Shown: one piece after another, positions 16,230-22,328 of the stretch
Layout of the letters: the number at the start of each line of letters is the position of its first letter
Position numbering within the stretch: position 1 is the first letter of the stretch
Assembly: GCA_050743865.1 (NCBI GenBank)
Contig: JBOGGE010000257.1
Location: forward strand, 1 to 27,735
Direction: 5' to 3'
Source of the DNA: DAHUZJ01 sp050743865
GTDB lineage: Bacteria; Actinomycetota; Acidimicrobiia; Acidimicrobiales; RAAP-2
DNA: 27,735 nucleotides
Translations under genes and position numbers: made by a program
The notes under the pieces: model-generated
Told to the model about the DNA's origin: nothing
Databases searched by the model: none
Seen by the model: only the letters and a program-made list of their open reading frames with translations

Positions 16230-16667
16230 TCAGCGACCGATGTCCTCGTACCAGAGGTCGGGGTGTTCGGCCACGAAGCCGGCGAGGAGCCCGGTGCATG
16301 CCGGATCGTCGAGGACGACCACCTCGACCCCGAGGCCGGCGAGCCACTGGCGGCCGCCGTCGAAGGTGCTCGCCTCGCCCACGACGAGGCCACCGATGCC
16401 GAACTGGCGCACCAACCCGCTGCAGTACCAGCACGGCGACAGGGTCGTGACCATCACGCACGACGAGTAGTCGCGCCGCCGGCCGGCATTCCGGAACGCC
16501 GCCGTCTCGGCGTGCACCGACGGGTCGTCGTCCTGGATCCGCCGGTTGTGGCCACGGCCGAGCAGCGTCCCGTCCCGGTGGAACAGGGCGGCACCGACCG
16601 GGACGCCTCCCTCGGCCAGGCCCTGGCGGGCCTCGTCCAGCGCCACCGCCAGGAACGTTCGGGCCAT
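16230..16667 (-). CDS. Cytosine deaminase, small zinc (fungal Fcy1-like) type
   Basis: A 145-residue zinc deaminase, likely cytosine to uracil plus ammonia. Zinc ligands are H52 in HAE (52-54, E54 the proton shuttle) and C79/C82 in SPCWYCSG. The pattern GGVPVGAALF, GRGHNRR, NAGRR, TTLSPC, GIGGLVVGE, then FVAEHPDLWYEDIG follows the yeast Fcy1 enzyme almost end to end, unlike the large TIM-barrel CodA of E. coli. An ATG at 16727 would add 20 residues, but it sits one base from the divergent gene's start and uses atypical codons, so 16667 is preferred. Some related enzymes deaminate other nucleobases. Confidence 0.88.
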   Translation of the reverse strand: MARTFLAVALDEARQGLAEGGVPVGAALFHRDGTLLGRGHNRRIQDDDPSVHAETAAFRNAGRRRDYSSCVMVTTLSPCWYCSGLVRQFGIGGLVVGEASTFDGGRQWLAGLGVEVVVLDDPACTGLLAGFVAEHPDLWYEDIGR

Positions 16668-16728
16668 CCCGGAGCTCAGGGCCGCGGCATTTGCGCCCAC
16701 CGGTGCCGTCCGGCGAGAGTCTGCCATC

Positions 16729-17400
16729 GTGGCCCAGCGTACCTACAAGGCGGCGGTCGGGTCGCAGATGGCCGACCTGCCGATGGTCCGGGTCGCCCCC
16801 GACGTGGCGATCGCCCTCCTCATCTGCGTCGACCACGGCGTGGCCTTTTCCGAGCGGGCCGGCCGGGAGCTGGCCGAGCTGCTGGCGCCGTCCCGACCCG
16901 AGGTGGTGGTCTCGGTCGCCACCATGGGGATCCCGCTGGCCATCGAGGTGACGAGGGCCATGGGCCTGGACGACTACGTGATCCTGCACAAGACCCCGAA
17001 GATCCACCTGGGCGATACCTATGTCGAGCGGGTGCGGTCCATTACCACCGGGGCCGACCAGACGCTCCGGCTCGACCCCGCCCGCGCCGGATCGGTGCGG
17101 GGCCGGCGGATCGCCGTCGTCGACGACGTCATCTCGACCGGTGGATCGCTGCGCGCCGCCCTCTCCCTCCTGCGGCGGGTGGGGGGCGAGCCGGTGGTGG
17201 TGGGCGCCTTTCTGACCGAGGGGGGCGAGTGGCGCGCCACGCTCGGGCCCGATGCCGAGCTGGTGCGGGTGCTCGGGACGATCCCTCTGTTCCGGATGGC
17301 CGGCGACGGGTCGGCGACCGAGGAGTGGGGGCCCGTCCCGCCAGGGCCCGTCTCGCCAGGGCCCGTCTCGCCAGGGCCCGTCCCGCCGAGCTCCGGCTGA
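16729..17400 (+). CDS. Purine-type phosphoribosyltransferase (APRT-like)
   Basis: A 223-residue type I phosphoribosyltransferase joining a nucleobase to PRPP. The PRPP-binding loop is VVDDVISTGGS (130-140). SVATMGIPLAIEVTRAMG (62-79) and HKTPKIHLGDTY match the adenine/xanthine-PRT-like group, with RSITTG before the loop. The GTG at 16729 keeps the RTYK-x-AV-x(7)-LP-x-V N-terminus usual for this group; ATG at 16768 would cut it. The base used is not determined (adenine, guanine or xanthine are possible). It diverges from the deaminase gene, sharing a promoter region of about 60 bases, and converges on the permease. Its tail (about 201-223) is a Pro/Gly/Val repeat. Confidence 0.87.
   Translation: MAQRTYKAAVGSQMADLPMVRVAPDVAIALLICVDHGVAFSERAGRELAELLAPSRPEVVVSVATMGIPLAIEVTRAMGLDDYVILHKTPKIHLGDTYVERVRSITTGADQTLRLDPARAGSVRGRRIAVVDDVISTGGSLRAALSLLRRVGGEPVVVGAFLTEGGEWRATLGPDAELVRVLGTIPLFRMAGDGSATEEWGPVPPGPVSPGPVSPGPVPPSSG
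17329..17388 (+). repeat. 15-bp tandem repeat, 4 copies, at gene end
   Basis: Four 15-bp units (17329-17343, 17344-17358, 17359-17373, 17374-17388) of gggcccgtc-c/t-cgcc-a/g, encoding GPV(P/S)P units. A second, different 15-bp direct repeat (ggctgagccgatc-type, 17395-17409 and 17410-17424) follows across the stop codon. Confidence 0.93.
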
Positions 17401-17430
17401 GCCGATCGCGGCTGAGCCGATCCCGGGTGG

Positions 17431-18939
17431 TCAGGTGTCGGCGTCGGCGAGGATCCGGTCCTGTCGGGCCGCCTGGCGTCGGACCGACGACCATCCGAGC
17501 ACCAGGTAGACGAGCCCGGCGACGCCCATACCCAGGTAGACGCTGAAATCGGCGCCGAAGCCGGCCGAGTCCCGGGTGTGGAAGGTGATCTGGTTCAGCC
17601 ACACGGGCAGACGGAAGGTGGCCGAGAGAGCCGAGATGGCGGCGTACATGCCGACCAGCTGGGCGATCACCGCTGGCCACGAGATGCCGTGCTTCCCGAA
17701 GTAAAGGCTCCCGCGATCGGTGCGCTGGAGGTCGGCCGGGACGTAGCGGAACCGACGCATCACCCAGTCGACCAGGTAGATGGCGCACCACGGGGCGATC
17801 CAGACGATCACCACGTCGACGAAGTCCTTCAGGTAGGTGCCGAACGACGAGTCGAACACGGCGTACATGGTCACCCCGAGGGCGATGACGCAGTCGATGA
17901 CCACGGCCACGTACCGCTTGACCCGCACGCCGAGGGCCTGGAGGGTCACGCCGGACGAGTACAGGTCGAGGCTGTTGATGGCGAACAGCTGGACGATGCA
18001 GAAGCAGAGGAACACGACGACGAACCAGGCCGGGATGGCGCCCTGGTGGGCAAAGGGCAGGAAGGCGTTGGCCGACTTGCCGACCGTGGTCAGGAAGGTC
18101 CCGACCGCCGCGCCCAGCAGCATGATGAGGATCTCGGGGACGGCCGTGCCGACGAAGACCCAGAGGAGGATCGACCGCTTCCGGGCGTCCGGCTTGCAGT
18201 AGCGGCTGTAGTCGTTGCCGCACTCGGCCCACCCGAGGCCGCTCAGGGTGATGGTGAAGGCCATCCCCTCCAGGTAGGTCTGCCAGTCGGCGGCGTGGGC
18301 CACCCCGTGGGTGGTGGCGTGGGGCAGGGCGAACGCCAGCATGATGGCGAAGAGCACCACGAAGGGGATCGCCAGGAGCCGGAGGGTCTTGACGATGGTG
18401 GCGTGCCCGAGGAACGGCAGGATGCCCTGGATGAGCACGGCCAGAAGGACGAACACCACCTTCTCGGGGGCGCTCTCGGCGAAGCCGGCCTTGATCCCGA
18501 GCACCAGGGCGGCCCCGACGATCAGGATGAGACCTTCCACCTCGAAGCCGATCTGGGTGATCCAGTTGAAGAAGGCGATTCCCCGGGATCCGTTGGTGCC
18601 GTAGGGGGCCCGGTTGATGGCGAAGACGGTGGTCCCCGTCTGGGGGCCCTGGAGGCTGCAGAGGCCGAGGAGGAAGTACGACAGGTTGCCGATGACGATG
18701 AGGCTTACGGCCTGGGCGAAGGTGAAGCCGAACGTCATCAGGATGGCGCCGTAGATGAAGTACTCGATCTGGACGCTGGCGCCGGCCCACATGCTGCCCA
18801 CGTCCCGGGGCCGGGCCCAGCGCTCCGAGAGGGGGATGAAGTCGATCCCGTGCTGCTCGACGCGGAAGGCCCGGTCGGCGTCGGGAAGCTCGGTGGCCGG
18901 GGTCCGGTCCATGTCGGGTACGTCCAATGCGGTCGCCAC
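17431..18939 (-). CDS. NCS1-family nucleobase:cation symporter
   Basis: A 502-residue inner-membrane permease with about 12 hydrophobic helices, typical for NCS1 (purine/cytosine permease family). Features include the early WAGASVQIEYFIYGAIL helix, QTGTTVFAINRAPYGTNGSRG in the helix 2-3 region and WAECGNDYSRYCKPDARK between helices 6 and 7 (family pattern: ND-Y-SRY). It likely brings in cytosine or purines with a cation. The GTG at 18939 follows GAGAGGGAG, which sets the start. The open frame upstream to 20136 is antisense to the PIG-L gene. It lies next to two phosphoribosyltransferases and a deaminase that would use its cargo. Exact substrate cannot be read from sequence. Confidence 0.92.
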   Translation of the reverse strand: MATALDVPDMDRTPATELPDADRAFRVEQHGIDFIPLSERWARPRDVGSMWAGASVQIEYFIYGAILMTFGFTFAQAVSLIVIGNLSYFLLGLCSLQGPQTGTTVFAINRAPYGTNGSRGIAFFNWITQIGFEVEGLILIVGAALVLGIKAGFAESAPEKVVFVLLAVLIQGILPFLGHATIVKTLRLLAIPFVVLFAIMLAFALPHATTHGVAHAADWQTYLEGMAFTITLSGLGWAECGNDYSRYCKPDARKRSILLWVFVGTAVPEILIMLLGAAVGTFLTTVGKSANAFLPFAHQGAIPAWFVVVFLCFCIVQLFAINSLDLYSSGVTLQALGVRVKRYVAVVIDCVIALGVTMYAVFDSSFGTYLKDFVDVVIVWIAPWCAIYLVDWVMRRFRYVPADLQRTDRGSLYFGKHGISWPAVIAQLVGMYAAISALSATFRLPVWLNQITFHTRDSAGFGADFSVYLGMGVAGLVYLVLGWSSVRRQAARQDRILADADT

Positions 18940-19035
18940 GCTGCTCCCTCTCTCGCCCGGGCCCGTGCCACGCGCCCCGTCGGTGCCAGATACTGCCCCA
19001 ACCGCCGGGGCGATGCCGGAGGGGGCATGCAGCCC

Positions 19036-19079
19036 TGGGCCGGGGTGCGCCGCCGCCTGGGCCGGGGTGCGCCGCCGCC
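19036..19079. repeat. 22-bp tandem repeat, 2 copies (non-coding)
   Basis: Two identical 22-bp units (19036-19057 and 19058-19079) plus the first bases of a third, in the 189-base gap between the divergent permease and PIG-L genes. The unit length is not a multiple of three, as expected outside coding sequence. Confidence 0.9.
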
Positions 19080-19128
19080 TGGGTCCGGGCACGGCCGGCG
19101 TCCCGCCGACGGCCTCTACTCTTGGTCG

Positions 19129-19986
19129 ATGACCAGCCGGCTGACGCTCATGACCGTCCACGCCCATCCCGACGACGAGGCGATCGGCACCGGGGGGATC
19201 CTGGCCGGCTACGCCGAGCGGGGAGTGCGGACGATCCTTGTCACCTGCACCAACGGCGAGCTGGGCGACGCCCCCGGCGGCGTGAAGCCGGGGGAGCCGG
19301 GCCACGACGAGGCTGAGGTGGTGGCGCTCCGCCGCCGGGAGCTCGAGGCGAGCTGCCGGGTCCTCGGCGTGTCGCACTTGGAGGTCCTCGGGTACCACGA
19401 CTCGGGGATGATGGGCTGGCCGGCCAACGACGCCCCCGGCGCATTCTGGCGCACCCCGGTCGACGGCGTGGCGGCCAGGGTGGGGGCCCTGATGGAGCGG
19501 TACCGGCCCCAGGTGGTGGTCACCTACGACGAGCGGGGCTTCTACGGCCATCCCGACCACATCCAGGCCCACCGGGCCACCATGGCCGCGGCCCGGGCCA
19601 CCGGGATCCCCGACAAGGTGTACTACACGGCCGTTCCTCGCTCGGCGGTCACCGGCTTCGCCGACGTGCTGCGCCGCCACGGCGTCGAGCCGCCGCCCGA
19701 CATGGCCGACCAGCCGGAGCTCGGCACGCCGGACGAGGACATCGGCGCCGTGATCGACTGCTCGGCCGTCGCCGCCCGCAAGTACGAGAGCCTGGAGGCC
19801 CACGCCAGCCAGTCCGAGAACATCTTCTTCCTCCGGCTCGGGCGGGAGGTCTTCTCCTCCCTCTTCGGGACCGAGGCATTCGTGCGGGCGGTCGACCGGA
19901 CCGGGGAGCCGCTGCCCGAGGACGACCTGTTCGCCGGGGTCGGCACGGACGGTCCCGGGGGGTCGGGCGCCGCCGTCGGCAGGTGA
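19129..19986 (+). CDS. PIG-L family N-deacetylase (Mca/MshB-like)
   Basis: A 285-residue zinc-dependent amidase/deacetylase. Zinc ligands H13 and D16 lie in HAHPDDEAIGTGG, with D15 the catalytic base, and H144 lies in GHPDHIQAH. The C-terminal EAHASQSEN and DDLFAGV resemble the end of mycothiol S-conjugate amidase (Mca), and the overall length agrees. Mca/MshB cleave the amide of mycothiol precursors or conjugates in actinobacteria; that role is possible but not certain here. No signal peptide. No strong ribosome site is seen before the ATG. It is divergent from the permease gene. Confidence 0.88.
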   Translation: MTSRLTLMTVHAHPDDEAIGTGGILAGYAERGVRTILVTCTNGELGDAPGGVKPGEPGHDEAEVVALRRRELEASCRVLGVSHLEVLGYHDSGMMGWPANDAPGAFWRTPVDGVAARVGALMERYRPQVVVTYDERGFYGHPDHIQAHRATMAAARATGIPDKVYYTAVPRSAVTGFADVLRRHGVEPPPDMADQPELGTPDEDIGAVIDCSAVAARKYESLEAHASQSENIFFLRLGREVFSSLFGTEAFVRAVDRTGEPLPEDDLFAGVGTDGPGGSGAAVGR

Positions 19987-20120
19987 CCGGCCGCGAGTCC
20001 CTCCCGGCCCCGGGCCCCGGCGGGCGGTCCGGCGGGACACCGCCGACCCCGGAGGCGTCCGCCGGCCCGGGCCCGGGGGGCCGCGGGAGCCACGTGTGAC
20101 CGACCCTGCCGGTCGCCCCA

Positions 20121-20135
20121 TGACCTTGAAGGTCA
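20121..20135. promoter_or_regulatory. Perfect palindrome tgaccttgaaggtca
   Basis: Seven-base arms (tgacctt / aaggtca) around a single G, a typical symmetric dimer-binding site. It lies 176 bases before the phosphatase start. The cognate regulator is unknown; no regulator gene is adjacent. Confidence 0.5.
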
Positions 20136-20206
20136 CCGGCGCCGGCTGGGCCCGGCCGAGGTCCTACCGGCTGAGGCTGCCGATCCTGCCGACTGAAATG
20201 CGATGA

Positions 20207-20233
20207 GATGACATGAAAGTCGATAATGTCATC
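20207..20233. promoter_or_regulatory. Inverted repeat gatgacat-N11-atgtcatc
   Basis: Perfect eight-base arms separated by 11 bases in the AT-rich patch upstream of the operon. The right arm overlaps the -10-like GATAAT (20222-20227), as expected for a repressor operator. It could also form a weak RNA stem if transcribed. Confidence 0.5.
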
Positions 20234-20310
20234 AAACTATTGGTCGACGTTCAGCGTGCGCCCACTGTTTTCCAACGCTACGCCCATGATCGGCGGGAAG
20301 AGTCGTACCC

Positions 20311-20976
20311 ATGTGGATGGTGCGGCACGGTGAGAGCAACTGGAACGCCCTCGACCTCGTCCAGGGACAGGCGCCCGGGCCCGTCCTGACGGCAAGGGGC
20401 CGGCGCCAGGCCGGAGCGGCCGCACGGTTCCTGGCCGGCGCCCCGGTCGGCGCCGTCGTCTCGAGTGACCTCGACCGGGCGCAGTCCACGGCCGAGCCGA
20501 TCGCCCGAGCGCTCGACCTGCCGTTGCGCACGGACGGGCGCCTCCGGGAGCGGGCACTGGGTGAGGCCGAGGGCCGGCCCGTGTCCATGCTCACCACGGA
20601 GTGGTCGGGCATCGGCAACGCCCGGGTGGTCGACGCCGGCGCCGCACCGCCCGGCGGCGAGTCGGTGGCCGATTTCTACCGGCGGGTGGTCGGCTGCGTC
20701 GAGGAGCTCCTCGGCCCGGGGGGCGGGCTCGAGCCGGCCGTCCCCGGCGAGCCGGTGATCGTGGCCCACGGGGGCGTCGTCCGGGTGCTCCTCGGGTGGA
20801 TCGCCCGGACCGGCGCCGGCTCGCCTGCCGGTGCCGGGCTGGACGGCATGGCCTGGGGTCCGGTGCCCAACGGGCGGGTCGTGTGGCGGGCCACGCCGCT
20901 CCGGTTCGCCCGACCGACCGCCCGACCGACCGGCCAACCGACCGCCCGACCGACCGCCCTGGCCGCGGTCCGGTGA
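20311..20976 (+). CDS. Histidine phosphatase superfamily protein
   Basis: A 221-residue enzyme of the phosphoglycerate-mutase-like branch. The phospho-accepting histidine is H6 in VRHGES, with R5; R56 lies in SSDLDRAQST, E80 follows in LRERALGEAEG, and the second catalytic histidine is H153 in VIVAHGG. It should remove phosphate from a small phosphorylated substrate in the cytosol. As first gene of the operon, 52 bases before the ComA-like gene, it may dephosphorylate phosphosulfolactate, replacing the unrelated ComB phosphatase; that is inference. GGGAAG upstream can serve as ribosome site. The tail repeats ARPT four times, once changed to GQPT. Confidence 0.88.
   Translation: MWMVRHGESNWNALDLVQGQAPGPVLTARGRRQAGAAARFLAGAPVGAVVSSDLDRAQSTAEPIARALDLPLRTDGRLRERALGEAEGRPVSMLTTEWSGIGNARVVDAGAAPPGGESVADFYRRVVGCVEELLGPGGGLEPAVPGEPVIVAHGGVVRVLLGWIARTGAGSPAGAGLDGMAWGPVPNGRVVWRATPLRFARPTARPTGQPTARPTALAAVR
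20908..20955 (+). repeat. 12-bp tandem repeat, 4 copies, at gene end
   Basis: Units gcccgaccgacc at 20908-20919, 20920-20931 and 20944-20955, with one variant (ggccaaccgacc) at 20932-20943. In frame in the phosphatase C-terminus. Confidence 0.95.
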
Positions 20977-21028
20977 CGAGCGGCGGGAGCGCCGCACGGC
21001 GAGCGAGCACAGCACAGGAGGAATGGCG

Positions 21029-21928
21029 ATGAACCAGACGGCACTGACCCTTCCCCGGCGGTCGACCAAGCCCCGGCGGACCGGGCTCACCATGGTCGTC
21101 GACGGTGGGCTCCCCCTCGGCGCGCTGAGGGACCTGGTGGCCAGCGCCGGCGAGTACCTCGACCTGGTCAAGTTCGGCTGGGGGACGGCGGTCGTCTCCG
21201 GGGAGCTGGAGGACAAGCTGGTGCTGCTCCAAGCACACGGGATCGAGTACTACGTGGGCGGGACCCTGTTCGAGAAGCACGTGCTCCAGGACCGGTTCGA
21301 CGCCTTCCGGGCCCTGTGCCACCGCCTGTCATGCCGGTACGTCGAGGTCTCCAACGGCACCATCGACCTGTCGAACACGGAGAAGGCCGGGTACGTGCGG
21401 AAGTTGGCCGACGAGTTCACGGTGATCTCCGAGGTCGGCTTCAAGGACGCCGATCGGTCGGAGCGGCTCAGCCCGCGCCGGTGGATCGAGTACGTGGAGG
21501 AGGACCTCGAGGCCGGGGCCGAGCTGGTGACGCTGGAAGCTCGGGAGAGCGGCAGCTCCGGGATCTGCCGCCCCGACGGGCGGCTGCGCTTCGGGCTGGT
21601 GGAGGACCTGGTTGCTGCCCTGCCGCTCGACCGGCTCCTGTTCGAGGCGCCCGGGACGACGCTCCAGGCGTACTTCGTCGAGCGCCTCGGCCCGGACGTG
21701 AACCTGGGCAACGTGGCGGCCACCGGCGTGCTGGGGCTCGAGACCCTCCGCCTGGGCCTGAGGGCCGACACGCTGCTGGCGCTCGATCCGGGCCGGAACG
21801 GCCACCCGCCCGGGCGCCGGCTGGACCCTCCGGGCCGCCGGGCGGGGGAGCCCCGGGGCGGCGACCTCGACGCCGTCGGCGGGGCGCACGGTGAAGCTGG
21901 CGCGCACGGTGAGGAGGTGGGATGGTGA
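21029..21928 (+). CDS. comA: Phosphosulfolactate synthase (ComA family)
   Basis: A 299-residue TIM-barrel enzyme. ComA joins sulfite to phosphoenolpyruvate, giving phosphosulfolactate (first step to coenzyme M or sulfolactate). Motifs run through the whole domain: GLTMVVDGGLP (19-29), LVKFGWGT (46-53), GGTLFE (77-82), EVSNGTIDLS (106-115), SEVGFK (134-139), EARESG (170-175), LFEAP (204-208), VNLGNVA (224-230) and LETLRLGLRADTL. Residues about 254-299 are a low-complexity tail. Start: AGGAGG at 21016-21021 is 7 bases from this ATG and only 1 from the ATG at 21023. Plant Hsa32 proteins are relatives without known synthase activity, so activity is likely but unproven. Overlaps the VOC gene by 7 bases. 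Confidence 0.88.
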   Translation: MNQTALTLPRRSTKPRRTGLTMVVDGGLPLGALRDLVASAGEYLDLVKFGWGTAVVSGELEDKLVLLQAHGIEYYVGGTLFEKHVLQDRFDAFRALCHRLSCRYVEVSNGTIDLSNTEKAGYVRKLADEFTVISEVGFKDADRSERLSPRRWIEYVEEDLEAGAELVTLEARESGSSGICRPDGRLRFGLVEDLVAALPLDRLLFEAPGTTLQAYFVERLGPDVNLGNVAATGVLGLETLRLGLRADTLLALDPGRNGHPPGRRLDPPGRRAGEPRGGDLDAVGGAHGEAGAHGEEVGW

Positions 21929-22326
21929 GGGACACTCAGGACGTCTTCCATCTGGCCATCCCGGTCGCCGACCTCGACGAGGCTCGGCGCTTTTACGTCA
22001 CACTTCTCGGCTGCAAGCTGGCGCGCTCGTACCCGGACCGCATCACCGTCGACTTCTTCGGCGACCAGCTCGTCTGCCACTTCACAGAGGATGAGCCGGC
22101 GGTGCCGACGTCGCTGTACCCCCGGCACTTCGGGGTGACCTTCCGGCGGGCCGAGGACTTCGAGGCCCTGTACCAACTGGCGATCCTCCGCAAGGCACCG
22201 TTCTTCAACGACCTCGACACCCGGTTCGACGGCACGGTCGAGGTCCACCGCACCTTCGTACTGCAGGATCCCACCGGGAACCTGCTCGAGTTCAAGCAGT
22301 ACGCCGACCCCCGGATGATGTACTGA
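21922..22326 (+). CDS. VOC-fold (glyoxalase/dioxygenase-like) protein
   Basis: A 134-residue protein made of two beta-alpha-beta-beta-beta modules. Module one begins VFHLAIPVADLDEARRFYVTLLGC, and module two ends VLQDPTGNLLEFKQY. Candidate metal ligands are H10, H53 or H69, and E123, the usual spacing for a metal-dependent VOC enzyme. The reaction cannot be told; lyase, epimerase and dioxygenase activities all occur in this fold. GAGGAGG at 21911-21917 precedes the ATG, and the start overlaps the comA stop, so it is co-translated with comA and probably works on a related small molecule. Confidence 0.88.
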   Translation: MVRDTQDVFHLAIPVADLDEARRFYVTLLGCKLARSYPDRITVDFFGDQLVCHFTEDEPAVPTSLYPRHFGVTFRRAEDFEALYQLAILRKAPFFNDLDTRFDGTVEVHRTFVLQDPTGNLLEFKQYADPRMMY

Positions 22327-22328
22327 GC

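Larger units (their letters stand above)
19987..20310. other. 324-base gene-free regulatory region before the sulfonate/acyl operon
   Basis: The first 110 bases are extremely GC-rich with several self-complementary C/G runs, perhaps ending the PIG-L transcript. The second half is markedly AT-richer (20190-20280) and carries two palindromes, listed separately. GATAAT at 20222-20227 looks like a -10 box inside the second one, but no good -35 lies upstream. A weaker pair, TTGGTC (20240-20245) and CACTGT (20263-20268), is also possible. No open frame here looks like a gene. Confidence 0.55.

Noticed and set aside
17395..17424. Bidirectional terminator between the converging phosphoribosyltransferase and permease genes
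   Set aside because: It contains two small ggctgagcc palindromes, but they come from a 15-bp direct repeat, the stems are only four bases, and no T-run follows.
17578..19128. Plus-strand extension of the PIG-L frame (802 residues)
   Set aside because: It is antisense to the permease and Asp/Glu/Gly-rich. The family's N-terminus begins at 19129.
18940..20136. Upstream extension of the permease frame to 901 residues
   Set aside because: It runs antisense through the PIG-L gene and has no NCS1 features. The GTG at 18939 with a purine-rich ribosome site is the better start.
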